This document shows positions 1-7,813 of a DNA stretch of 64,000 nt, one piece after another. A program made the translations under genes and the position numbers. The notes below the pieces were generated by a model. The model was not told the DNA's origin. It did no database searches and saw only the letters and a list, made by a program, of their open reading frames with translations. Origin of the DNA: DATFVA01 sp963771705 (lineage in GTDB: Bacteria > Bacteroidota > Ignavibacteria > Ignavibacteriales > Ignavibacteriaceae); contig CAVYUP010000008.1 in assembly GCA_963771705.1 (NCBI GenBank), positions 62,001-126,000 of the forward strand, in the 5' to 3' direction. Position 1 is the first letter of the stretch. Every line of letters starts with the position of its first letter.

Positions 1-651
1 ACGATTTTTTCAATTTACCGGAGGGTTACACCTGACGGAAAACCCGGAACCCTTGAAGACCTTCTGCAGCCGGGGTATAAGCAAGTGGCTGCCGGTTATA
101 TTGTTTACGGTTCAAGCACCATCCTGGTTTATACAGCAGGTCATGGTGTTCATGGGTTTACGCTCGATCCTTCTTTCGGGGAATTTCTTCTTTCGCATGA
201 GAATATCAAAATCCCCAAAAAAGGAAAAATATACAGTATAAATGAGGGAAATTATCTCTACTGGCACCCTGGTTTGAAGAAGTACATCAAGTATCTTCAG
301 GAATATGAAAAGGAAAGCGAACGTCCGTATTCCACAAGATATATTGGTTCTATGGTAGCAGATATTCACAGAACACTCCTCTACGGCGGAATTTTTATGT
401 ACCCGGCCGATTCCAGGCATCCCAATGGAAAGCTCCGTCTTCTTTATGAATGCAATCCCATGGCTTTTATAGTTGAAGCTGCGGGGGGCAGAGCCTCTAA
501 CGGTAAAAAAAGGATATTAGAACTCCAGCCTGAAAAACTGCATCAGAGAACCCCTATTTTTATAGGAAGCGAACATGATGTTCAGAAGGTAGAATCGTTT
601 ATGGCAAAAGAGGAGAAAGAAAAAGAAGAACTTTCAACTCAGCGCAGCTAA
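1..651 (+). CDS. fbp: Fructose-1,6-bisphosphatase class I, 3' part
   Basis: Gluconeogenic enzyme converting fructose 1,6-bisphosphate to fructose 6-phosphate in the cytoplasm. The frame is open from base 1, so this is the C-terminal 216 codons; a full class I enzyme is about 330 residues, so roughly 115 are missing off the left edge. Recognised from the conserved stretch around YIGSMVADIHRTLLYGGIFMYP and the following KLRLLYECNPMAFIVEAAGG, which carry the sugar-phosphate and metal-site residues of this family. The tail is a charged Lys/Glu-rich extension ending in STQRS. No downstream partner on this strand; the next gene runs the other way. The family call is firm; the real start cannot be seen. 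Confidence 0.95.
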   Translation, partial: TIFSIYRRVTPDGKPGTLEDLLQPGYKQVAAGYIVYGSSTILVYTAGHGVHGFTLDPSFGEFLLSHENIKIPKKGKIYSINEGNYLYWHPGLKKYIKYLQEYEKESERPYSTRYIGSMVADIHRTLLYGGIFMYPADSRHPNGKLRLLYECNPMAFIVEAAGGRASNGKKRILELQPEKLHQRTPIFIGSEHDVQKVESFMAKEEKEKEELSTQRS

Positions 652-676
652 ATCTTATTTCTTCAATTTATCCAGT

Positions 677-922
677 TCAGTACTGATTTTTGAAGCCAGT
701 TTCTTCGGGAGTAATGCCTTCAAGAACAAGTTTATTTGTCTTTACTATTACTTCCGGAGTATCTCCCTCTCCCTGCATATATTTATAAAGGCAGAAACCA
801 AGACGGTTCCTGTCGTTCATAATGGGGAGGTATTCTTTCAAACCATCTACTATATTATACACCTGCTTTTCAACAGAATCATCAGGAAACTGATTAGTTC
901 CCGGTGAAGGTAAAGTTGTCAT
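677..922 (-). CDS. Small hypothetical protein, possibly frameshifted at its 3' end
   Basis: An 81-residue soluble protein of unknown function, acidic, with no signal peptide or membrane segment. The start at 922 is preceded by a purine-rich AGAGAAGATAA. It converges on fbp. In the annotated frame the protein ends ITPEETGFKNQY, but dropping one T from the run at 700-702 gives an uninterrupted tail PEELASKISTELDKLKK with a stop at 655-657, which looks much more like a natural helical C-terminus. That suggests either a recent frameshift or a one-base sequence error. I do not recognise the family. Confidence 0.5.
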   Translation of the reverse strand: MTTLPSPGTNQFPDDSVEKQVYNIVDGLKEYLPIMNDRNRLGFCLYKYMQGEGDTPEVIVKTNKLVLEGITPEETGFKNQY

Positions 923-1117
923 TTATCTTCTCTATTTGTGACGGACAAAAATAATCAGAAGTAACAAAAAGCTCAAATTAAATAATTTTGTCCTTCTTGA
1001 AACAAGCGGAAAAGGGTATTTCCGACTGAAAAAAAATAGAAGCCGGGGTGTAATAAAACCTGAAGCAGTATTGAACAGCAATAGATAAAATGGGGATTCT
1101 CTTAAGGAACCAGGGAT

Positions 1118-2182
1118 ATGCTTCAGGACGGAGTGCGGTATTTGTGGTTTTTGATTAAATTTACCGATCGTATGAAGAAAGAAACGAAAATACCCGATTT
1201 TGCCGGGAAGAAAGTGCTGATAATCAGACTTAGTTCCCTTGGTGATATACTCCTTACCACCCCATTAGTGAGGGTTTTGAAGAACAGGTTCAGGGATATC
1301 ATTCTGGATTTTGTCTTAAAAGCACAGTACAAAGATGTGCTCACGCTTAATCCCCATATTTCAAATCTTTATTTGTATGAAAAAGAAAAGGAGAAGGTCT
1401 CTGAACTCACAAGAAAATTAGCCGAGAAAAAGTTTGATGCAGTAATCGATCTTCAAAACAACTTCCGTTCGATCGAAATCAGGCGGGCGTTAAGTGCTCA
1501 GACCTATACATTCAATAAGAGAACCACCGATAAATTTCTCCTGGTCAACTTCAAGATTAACCGTCTTGAAAATGCACCGCAGATACCCGAGAGGTATTTC
1601 GCTGCTATTCCTGGAATTCAGCCGGATGATGAAGGATTAGATCTCTTCACCCGGAACGAAGTTTCAGAAATCCTGAAGGGAAGGGAAAAACTCATAGGAT
1701 TCGCACCCGGTTCAAGACATTTTACAAAGATGTGGCCAAAGGATTATTACGAAAAGCTGGGCAATCTGCTTGCCAGAGAGGGATATACAATTGTACTATT
1801 CGGCGGCAGTGATGACAAACCTGTTTGTGCTGAAATTTCACAAAATATAAGGGGGTCAATTGACCTCAGCAATAACGATGATCTGCTTCAGACCGCTGCT
1901 GATATGAAATTGTGTGAGGTAATTGCATGCAATGATTCCGGGATGATGCATACCGCATGCTCTGTAAAAATACCCGTACTTGCCTTTTACGGCTCCACCG
2001 TTAAAGAATTCGGATTTACTCCCTATAAAAACAGGAATTTAATTTTAGAAAACAATTCCCTAACTTGCAGACCTTGTTCCCATATAGGGAGGGAACACTG
2101 TCCCAAAGGTCATTTCAGGTGTATGCTGGAAGTTACCCCCGGAACGGCATTTGAAGCACTTATGACTCTTGTTAAAAGCTGA
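1118..2182 (+). CDS. Glycosyltransferase family 9, lipopolysaccharide heptosyltransferase
   Basis: Transfers ADP-heptose (or a related nucleotide sugar) to the inner core of lipopolysaccharide at the cytoplasmic face of the inner membrane. The GT-B fold shows in an N-terminal Rossmann start LIIRLSSLGDILLTTP, and in the C-terminal half the APGSRHFTKMWP donor-site stretch and ACNDSGMMHTA, both typical of WaaF/WaaC relatives. A Cys-rich tail (CRPCSHIGREHCP) is also common in this branch. The first 18 residues are not typical; an ATG at 1172 (MKKETKIP) would give a normal N-terminus, but only the 1118 start has upstream AAGGAACCAGGG. The stop overlaps the Kdo transferase start (TGATG), so the two are translated together. 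Confidence 0.88.
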   Translation: MLQDGVRYLWFLIKFTDRMKKETKIPDFAGKKVLIIRLSSLGDILLTTPLVRVLKNRFRDIILDFVLKAQYKDVLTLNPHISNLYLYEKEKEKVSELTRKLAEKKFDAVIDLQNNFRSIEIRRALSAQTYTFNKRTTDKFLLVNFKINRLENAPQIPERYFAAIPGIQPDDEGLDLFTRNEVSEILKGREKLIGFAPGSRHFTKMWPKDYYEKLGNLLAREGYTIVLFGGSDDKPVCAEISQNIRGSIDLSNNDDLLQTAADMKLCEVIACNDSGMMHTACSVKIPVLAFYGSTVKEFGFTPYKNRNLILENNSLTCRPCSHIGREHCPKGHFRCMLEVTPGTAFEALMTLVKS

Positions 2183-3465
2183 TGAAATCAATCTGGAAAT
2201 TTCTATATAACTTTCTCGTTATTCCGCCGCTATACATCTTCCTTCAGCTCGGATCCTTATTTAATTCCAAGATCAAGCGGGGAATTAAAGGAAGAAGAAG
2301 AATTTTTGAAGAACTGATACTCAACGCGGCTTCCCTGGATAAATCCAAAAAGCTTATCTGGTTTCATTCATCTTCTCTCGGAGAGTTCGAACAGGCCAAA
2401 CCCATTATTGAGGAACTTAAGAAAGATAATTCTGTTAATATCCTGATAACTTTTTTTTCTCCCTCAGGATATGAAAATTCCCGTAAGTATCCCTACGCTG
2501 ATCTTGTTTCCTATCTTCCATTCGACAGCAGTACATACGCAGAGAGATTTATTTCTATCGTGCGTCCCGATCTGGCGATCCTTATGCGTTATGATATCTG
2601 GCCGAACCACATCTGGGCCATGAAGAAGAGAAATATTCCCTGTTTTATTGTTGACGCAACAATGAAGAAAAATTCTCCCCGCAAGCTGCCTATAATAAAA
2701 AACTTCCATAAGATATTATTCAGTGATGTATCAAGGATACTGACCGTTTCAGAAGAGGATGTTGAAGGATTTAAAGATTTCAGGATAGAAGATGTGAAGC
2801 TTACCGCAGTAGGAGATACAAGGTTCGACAGGGTTTATGAGAAAAGTCTGGCTGCCAAAGAAAAAAATATAATAAAGGAAGGCTTATTAAGGGGTAAAAA
2901 GATATTTGTTGCAGGTAGCACCTGGGATATGGATGAGAATATAATCCTTCCGGTCTTTATTAAGCTTGCGAAATTTACAAACGACATATTAGTGATACTT
3001 GTTCCTCATGAGCCGACAATTGCTAACCTGGAAAGGATTGAGAATGAAGTTTCCGGATCAATGAAGACTATCAGGTTTTCGCATCTGAATTCTTATAAAG
3101 ATGAGAGAATAATTATTGTTGACTCAATAGGAATACTATTGACTTTGTATGCATACAGTGATCTTGCTTTCGTAGGCGGCAGCTTCAAACAGAATATTCA
3201 CAACGTTCTTGAGGCCGCTGTTTATGGGGTGCCGGTATTATTCGGACCAAAGATCGAGAACTCGCAGGAATCACGCGAGCTATTAAAGAGGGGAGGCGGA
3301 ATTATGATAAGAAATCAAAAAGAAGCCTATCGTCAATTAAGAACCTTTTTCTCAGATGACAAATTAAGAAAAGAAAAGGGACAGATCGCGGCAGAGTATG
3401 TAAAGGAGAACCTTGGAGCGACAAAGAAAATACTTAAAGAGATCTATGAAGTTATACGGGATTAA
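2182..3465 (+). CDS. waaA: 3-deoxy-D-manno-octulosonic acid (Kdo) transferase
   Basis: Adds Kdo from CMP-Kdo to lipid IVA, the step that starts the lipopolysaccharide core, at the inner membrane. The 427 residues match the usual WaaA/KdtA length. One N-terminal membrane anchor lies near residues 8-27. The acceptor-domain motif WFHSSSLGEFEQAKP contains the conserved S-x-GE with the catalytic Glu; GDTRFDRV begins the donor domain; and FVGGSF with NIHNVLEAAVYGVPVLFGP near residues 330-360 is the nucleotide-sugar site. It overlaps the heptosyltransferase by one base, so the pair is a small core-oligosaccharide operon. The presence of Kdo plus heptosyltransferase supports an LPS-bearing outer membrane. 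Confidence 0.93.
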   Translation: MKSIWKFLYNFLVIPPLYIFLQLGSLFNSKIKRGIKGRRRIFEELILNAASLDKSKKLIWFHSSSLGEFEQAKPIIEELKKDNSVNILITFFSPSGYENSRKYPYADLVSYLPFDSSTYAERFISIVRPDLAILMRYDIWPNHIWAMKKRNIPCFIVDATMKKNSPRKLPIIKNFHKILFSDVSRILTVSEEDVEGFKDFRIEDVKLTAVGDTRFDRVYEKSLAAKEKNIIKEGLLRGKKIFVAGSTWDMDENIILPVFIKLAKFTNDILVILVPHEPTIANLERIENEVSGSMKTIRFSHLNSYKDERIIIVDSIGILLTLYAYSDLAFVGGSFKQNIHNVLEAAVYGVPVLFGPKIENSQESRELLKRGGGIMIRNQKEAYRQLRTFFSDDKLRKEKGQIAAEYVKENLGATKKILKEIYEVIRD

Positions 3466-3492
3466 GAATATACGGCTCAGCAAATCCACAAA

Positions 3493-4008
3493 TTAAGAAA
3501 GATATCTCTCCTTCAGGATCCTCATATGATGAAGTTCATGTCCCGCTATAATAAATAACAGAGCCCTAACAGTTACATCGTGATTATTTGCAGTCCCCCA
3601 CCGCATCAGTATTTCATCATTCAGACTTTTGAATAAGGCGATGTTTCCATTACGGAGGTGAAGCAGCTCCTCCGCGAAACCTAAAAGGGGGCGGCTGTTA
3701 AAATCAGCCGAAGCGACATAATCATCCTGTTCAAATCCGGGGAGTGATTTTTTCTCACCTCTTGCGATACACATTGCCCTGTAGGCCATCACCCTTTCAA
3801 CATCCGCAATGTGTCCCAGTACCTCTTTAATACTCCATTTACCCGGAGCATATGAATAGCTGCCCTTTTCCTCCGGAACAGATTCAATCAGTGTGCGCAT
3901 TTTTTCTCGTCCATCTTCGAGAACCTTTATTATGCTTTCACTATCAGGGATCTGATTTATATATTCCTGATAATAATCTGCATATTCGGCTTGTTTAGGG
4001 AACTCCAT
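3493..4008 (-). CDS. DinB-like metalloprotein
   Basis: A 171-residue member of the DinB/DfsB four-helix-bundle superfamily, which includes metal-dependent thiol transferases such as the bacillithiol transferases. The motif WSIKEVLGHIADVERV near residues 58-73 supplies the first metal-binding His and GHELHHMRILKERYL at the C-terminus supplies the other two, so the three-His site is intact. The middle contains QDDYVASADFNSRPL, common in the branch. It is soluble, with no signal. It sits alone on the minus strand next to the isoaspartyl peptidase gene. The substrate thiol cannot be inferred. Confidence 0.85.
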   Translation of the reverse strand: MEFPKQAEYADYYQEYINQIPDSESIIKVLEDGREKMRTLIESVPEEKGSYSYAPGKWSIKEVLGHIADVERVMAYRAMCIARGEKKSLPGFEQDDYVASADFNSRPLLGFAEELLHLRNGNIALFKSLNDEILMRWGTANNHDVTVRALLFIIAGHELHHMRILKERYLS

Positions 4009-4061
4009 AATTAACCTATAATTAATTTAATTTAACTGACACCATTCTTCAGGGAAAAAAA

Positions 4062-5021
4062 CTATTTTTTCCATACTTCAACTTCAAACAGGCCTTCTGA
4101 ATTCGCAGCTCCTCTAAGCATTCCATTGGTATTAAAAGGCATAGCAAAATTACCATTTTTATCAACCGCAATCATTCCCCCGGTATTTTCATTCAGCCTC
4201 TTGTAAATCAGCTCATCCGCAGCATCTTTCAGCGACATATTCTTATATGCCATAAGAGCATTAAGGTTAAAAGCTATATCATTTTTTATGAACAGTTCTC
4301 CTTCGCCCGTACAGGAGACCGCGCAGGTATTATTATCGGCATAAGTTCCCGCCCCGATAATAGGAGAGTCACCTACACGTCCCGGCATTTTATACCCAGT
4401 TCCTCCTGTTGATGTAGCCGCGGCAAGGTTGCCGTGCGTATCCAGAGCGACACAGCCAACCGTACCATGTTTGGAACCTTTTATTTTTTCATACTGCTCC
4501 AGGCGATGTGGTGTATCAAAGTATTTATTATCAACATAATCTACATTCATCTGTCTGCCGAAAGCATCTGCCCCCTGGCCGCACAAAAGCACGTGTTTCG
4601 TCTTCTCCATTACAAGCCGTGCCAGAGATACAGGATTCTTTATATGTTTTACACCTGCTACAGCACCGCAGGAAAGGTCAATCCCGCTCATAATTGACGC
4701 ATCAAGTTCATGAGTACCTTCGGAAGTAAATACTGCTCCTTTACCGGCATTAAATTTCGGATCATTCTCAAGATAGTTGATTACTTTCTCAACGGCATCC
4801 AGACTGCTGCCTCCATTTTCGAGAATTTTTTGTCCAATTGTAAGAGCTTCTTTCAAGGAGTTCATATACTCATTCTTCAGAGAATCATCAAATGATTTAT
4901 CGAAGGTTCCCGCTCCTCCGTGAATCACAATTGTATACTTTCCTTTATCCTGAGCGGGCGATAGACAGGAAATGGAAAAGATGAAAATAATAAGCATAAT
5001 AAATTGAGTGAAGTATTTCAT
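4062..5021 (-). CDS. Isoaspartyl peptidase / L-asparaginase, exported
   Basis: Threonine-type Ntn-hydrolase (peptidase family T2) that cleaves isoaspartyl dipeptides and/or asparagine after splitting itself into alpha and beta chains. The signature KHGTVGCVALD places the nucleophile at Thr187, with GRVGDSPIIGAGTYAD and TGEGELF downstream as usual. The N-terminal 23 residues are a hydrophobic signal peptide ending SPAQ, so the enzyme is exported; a Cys at position 19 lies in a poor lipobox, so a lipoprotein is less likely. Length (319) is normal. It is separated from the Nudix gene by 18 bases on the same strand and may be co-transcribed with it. Confidence 0.92.
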   Translation of the reverse strand: MKYFTQFIMLIIFIFSISCLSPAQDKGKYTIVIHGGAGTFDKSFDDSLKNEYMNSLKEALTIGQKILENGGSSLDAVEKVINYLENDPKFNAGKGAVFTSEGTHELDASIMSGIDLSCGAVAGVKHIKNPVSLARLVMEKTKHVLLCGQGADAFGRQMNVDYVDNKYFDTPHRLEQYEKIKGSKHGTVGCVALDTHGNLAAATSTGGTGYKMPGRVGDSPIIGAGTYADNNTCAVSCTGEGELFIKNDIAFNLNALMAYKNMSLKDAADELIYKRLNENTGGMIAVDKNGNFAMPFNTNGMLRGAANSEGLFEVEVWKK

Positions 5022-5039
5022 GACCTGGTTCCTGAATGT

Positions 5040-5513
5040 TTATTCTTTAATGTTAAGATGATCCATCAGCCTGTCAATAAAGACCTGCTGGGCATCATAT
5101 ATTTTTTTTCTTGCATCACTGATACTAAAAAATTCTCCTCTGTCTACCTCAGGAAACTTTTGTCGTTTCCCCGCACCGGGAGGCCACTCGATCTCAAAAG
5201 TATTACATACGATATCAAACTGCTCCGAATTATCTGACTCGAATGCCCAGGCGTGAACAATCTTATTATTGCGCTGGATAGTTGTACCCAGCGGGATATA
5301 TTCACCTTTTGATTCAATCCCGGTTTCCTCCTCAAATTCCCGGATTGCCGTCTGCATAATCTCTTCATTCTCTTCGATTAAACCCTTTGGGATTCCCCAG
5401 TAGCCCTCATCTTTTTTTGCGAAATACGGGCCGCCGGGATGAACAAGGAAAACTTTCAATCCATCCTTTGACTTATGATACATTAATAATCCCGCGCTGC
5501 GTAATTGCTCCAT
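5040..5513 (-). CDS. Nudix hydrolase, Ap4A-hydrolase-like
   Basis: Hydrolyses a nucleoside diphosphate linked to another group; the N-terminal SAGLLMYHKSKDGLKVFLVHPGGP and late NTFEIEWPPGAG resemble small NUDIX proteins annotated as Ap4A or NTP pyrophosphohydrolases. The Nudix box G-x5-E-x7-REFEEETGIE is intact near residues 54-76 of this start. The start is set at 5513 because the complementary strand reads GAGAGGATT directly before ATG; a longer reading from 5546 has no ribosome site and starts inside the divergent promoter region. The divergent DUF2459 gene begins 82 bases away. Confidence 0.9.
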   Translation of the reverse strand: MEQLRSAGLLMYHKSKDGLKVFLVHPGGPYFAKKDEGYWGIPKGLIEENEEIMQTAIREFEEETGIESKGEYIPLGTTIQRNNKIVHAWAFESDNSEQFDIVCNTFEIEWPPGAGKRQKFPEVDRGEFFSISDARKKIYDAQQVFIDRLMDHLNIKE

Positions 5514-5594
5514 AATCCTCTCAAGATTTTGCAAAACAAATTTCAATTTATTTTATTTAATCTGAAGTTTAAAGGATTTGAAGAAGAAATTTAT

Positions 5595-6236
5595 ATGGGA
5601 GTGATTTTCCCTATATTGTTTTATTTCCTAAACACCACTGTATTTCCACAGGTATCGGAAAGTCTGTCCGTTCGTGATTCCGCAAGAACAATATACCTTG
5701 TTAAAATAAGCTGGCATACAGGAATTATTTTTAATACTCAGCAGGTTGATACCCTGGTATGGAAGTACATCAAAAATTTCAATGAATTTAGATATGTAGA
5801 TGTCGGATGGGGAGACGAAGCATTCTATCAGCATACGGGATTTGATTTAGATCTTGCTGTAAGAGCTTTGTTTGAAGAAACGGCCAGCACCCTGCGAATT
5901 GCAGGTTTCAACCGTGATATAGAAAGCTACCTTGCCTCGACTGATTATGCAGAGAGGCTGCTTTTGAGTAAAGCAAAATTTGACAGTTTATGCACCTATA
6001 TACAATCATATTATTCTTTGAAAAATAGTGAACCAATTATTCTCAGCAGGCACCTTATGGGATCTGTAATATTTTATAAATCAAAGGGCTGGTATAGTGT
6101 ATTTAATACGTGCAATACCTGGATTGCCAGGGGATTGAAGAAGGCGGGCTGCAGGATTAATGATGAGGTGATCCTGTCAGAGCAGCTATTCCGCGAAACG
6201 TTGAAATTCGGTAAGCTGGTTAAAGCGCCGGAATAA
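5595..6236 (+). CDS. DUF2459 family secreted protein
   Basis: Member of the DUF2459/TIGR02117 family of unknown function. Typical landmarks are SWHTGIIF near residue 41, a following W, then VDVGWGDEAFYQ, and near the end FNTCNTWIARGLKKAGC. The conserved His, Trp, Asp and Cys resemble an amidase/NlpC-like catalytic set, but that is my inference. The start at 5595 gives a short signal peptide (MGVIFPILFYFLNTTVFPQ); an ORF from 5505 adds 30 residues that fall in the divergent promoter region and look untranslated. Its neighbours are unrelated small genes. Confidence 0.85.
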   Translation: MGVIFPILFYFLNTTVFPQVSESLSVRDSARTIYLVKISWHTGIIFNTQQVDTLVWKYIKNFNEFRYVDVGWGDEAFYQHTGFDLDLAVRALFEETASTLRIAGFNRDIESYLASTDYAERLLLSKAKFDSLCTYIQSYYSLKNSEPIILSRHLMGSVIFYKSKGWYSVFNTCNTWIARGLKKAGCRINDEVILSEQLFRETLKFGKLVKAPE

Positions 6237-6238
6237 AA

Positions 6239-6865
6239 TTAAGATTTTTTTATAGACTCTGTAAGAAAGAACGACTTTCCATTACTTAGTGTTTTTTTAG
6301 AGCTGAGGTTTATCTGCAGGCCTGCCTGATCTATTTCTCTGAAATATTCCTCTGTAGTAATAAGGCTAATATACGGACTTAGTTTTTCAAGAGACTTATA
6401 TTTTGATTTTGATACCTTACTCTGGGCTGCATCCGGCATCTGAATCATAGAAAAAAGTACGGAGGATTCGTTCATCATTTCTCTGAATTTACGAAGAGCG
6501 GACTTAATATCGACGTACTCAAAAAACAGTGCCGCAAAAATCAGATCATACTCACGATCCTTTATGTTGAAATTGTCAAAATCTCCGGTTATTATCTCAA
6601 GTTTTTTCTCATCAGGGAACCTTTCACGCAGCACTCTCAAAAAATGAGGATTCACATCAAGTGCCGATACTTTCCCGATGCTATTCCAATTTATATATTC
6701 AAATCCATTGCCTATAGTGCAGCCCGGTACAAAAATTCTTTTTGGTTTCAGTTTATCGAGGGCAGTACGGAAGCAATCATTTATTAATTGATATTGACCC
6801 ACTTCGGGACTGCTCATATGATTTACATAATCCGAAAGGTCAACTTCCAGCCAGGGATTATCCAT
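6239..6865 (-). CDS. Class I SAM-dependent methyltransferase
   Basis: A 208-residue methyltransferase of unknown substrate. The Rossmann core is visible as RIFVPGCTIGNGFEY (motif I, residues about 43-57, with VPGCTIGNG in place of the common VLDxGxGxG), then KVSALDVNPHFLRVLRERFP with the ribose-binding Asp, then IITGDFDNFNIKDREYDLIFAALFFEYVD (motifs III-IV). It converges tightly with the DUF2459 gene (2-base gap). There is no signal or membrane segment. Whether it acts on a protein or a small molecule cannot be told. Confidence 0.85.
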   Translation of the reverse strand: MDNPWLEVDLSDYVNHMSSPEVGQYQLINDCFRTALDKLKPKRIFVPGCTIGNGFEYINWNSIGKVSALDVNPHFLRVLRERFPDEKKLEIITGDFDNFNIKDREYDLIFAALFFEYVDIKSALRKFREMMNESSVLFSMIQMPDAAQSKVSKSKYKSLEKLSPYISLITTEEYFREIDQAGLQINLSSKKTLSNGKSFFLTESIKKS

Positions 6866-7133
6866 AATATTTTCTGAGCCTCACGGTAAAATTATAAAAA
6901 TAATAACCCCAAAATATCTATAAACAACTATTAGAACCAACGGACATTTTTGTCATTTGAAATTGAAAAATGTGATTATTGGTCACGCCCACGACCCTTT
7001 ATTCACATTTTGAGAAATGAATCTCAAATTATTTCAATTAGATTTTTCCTCTTTTTCCTTAACCCATTATAGTATAATAAATTATGATTCTGGCATATAG
7101 CTTGTTTATCTGCATGCATTCAACGGAGGTAAA

Positions 7134-7511
7134 ATGAAAACAGAAGAATTGTATCAGAGCGACCTAAGTCTTAGCACATATAAAAATAAACTTTACATAG
7201 ATCCTCAGTACGGTCTTGACCATCATTCCTCATCTGTAAGTTATGCTGTCTTTTCGAGCGAGTGGGATATTGAAGATGTAAGGGAAGATTACATTGTTAA
7301 AATTATCCATAGAGCCAGCGGAGATACAATTTCTCTTTCATTCAACACACTCAGGGATAAAATAAATTTTGTAAAGAACATCTATGCCGCAAGGCCTATA
7401 AAACAAATAGGCAACGGAATGGAATTAGAGAAACTGGCAAATAGTCACCTTAAGCCATCCGAATCCAGATCCTTTACAGGTCTCCTGAATAAAATAGTGC
7501 CCCTATTCTGA
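7134..7511 (+). CDS. Orphan 125-residue hypothetical protein
   Basis: I do not recognise this protein. It is real on gene-structure grounds: a strong ribosome site (ACGGAGGTAAA) sits just before the ATG and a textbook terminator follows 24 bases after the stop. The chain is soluble and mixed alpha/beta, with VSYAVFSSEWDIEDVREDY and FNTLRDKINFVKNIYAARPIKQIGNG as its most distinctive parts. It forms a single-gene transcription unit between a convergent methyltransferase gene and the hybrid kinase gene. The strong translation signal suggests good expression. AT-rich DNA with a TATAGTATAAT-like stretch near 7068-7078 could be its promoter. Confidence 0.75.
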   Translation: MKTEELYQSDLSLSTYKNKLYIDPQYGLDHHSSSVSYAVFSSEWDIEDVREDYIVKIIHRASGDTISLSFNTLRDKINFVKNIYAARPIKQIGNGMELEKLANSHLKPSESRSFTGLLNKIVPLF

Positions 7512-7534
7512 AATTACAAACCAGGGTACTATGT

Positions 7535-7566
7535 AAAAAGGACTATCGAGGGGTAGTCCTTTTTTT
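7535..7566 (+). terminator. Rho-independent terminator
   Basis: An 11-bp stem (AAAAAGGACTA, 7535-7545, pairing with 7554-7564) around an 8-base loop and running into a T tract. It ends the single-gene unit at 7134-7511. Confidence 0.9.
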
Positions 7567-7813
7567 ATGTAAAAAACCCACTTATCCCGCCGAAGTTCTG
7601 TAATTTTTTACCCACATTGAGGTAATCCTTCTTTTAATTTAGAAAATTGCTCAAAAAACGGGTAAGTCATTCGTTTTTTTTATGGAACAATAATTGTAAC
7701 TCCTAGCAAATGTAAATTACTGCATAATTTTACATAATGACTATCTTTAATAACGGAAGCATAAATTAGCTGTAAATGCAGAATTTAAGGCATGTAAAGA
7801 AACGATACAACTA
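7567..7813 (+). other. Leader region before the hybrid kinase gene
   Basis: AT-rich non-coding DNA between the terminator and the kinase start. I see no ORF and no convincing ribosome site; the kinase ATG is preceded by GAAACGATACAACTA, which is weak. It presumably holds the kinase promoter, but I cannot place boxes with confidence. Confidence 0.4.

Noticed and set aside
5505..5546. Overlapping 5' ends of the Nudix and DUF2459 reading frames
   Set aside because: Ribosome sites and signal-peptide logic place the starts at 5513 and 5595, so the genes are divergent without overlap.
6943..6986. Palindromes GACATTTTTGTC and TGTGA...TCAC resembling a CRP/FNR-type site
   Set aside because: AT-rich DNA gives many short palindromes; spacing (7 rather than 6) does not fit CRP, and no target promoter is clear.
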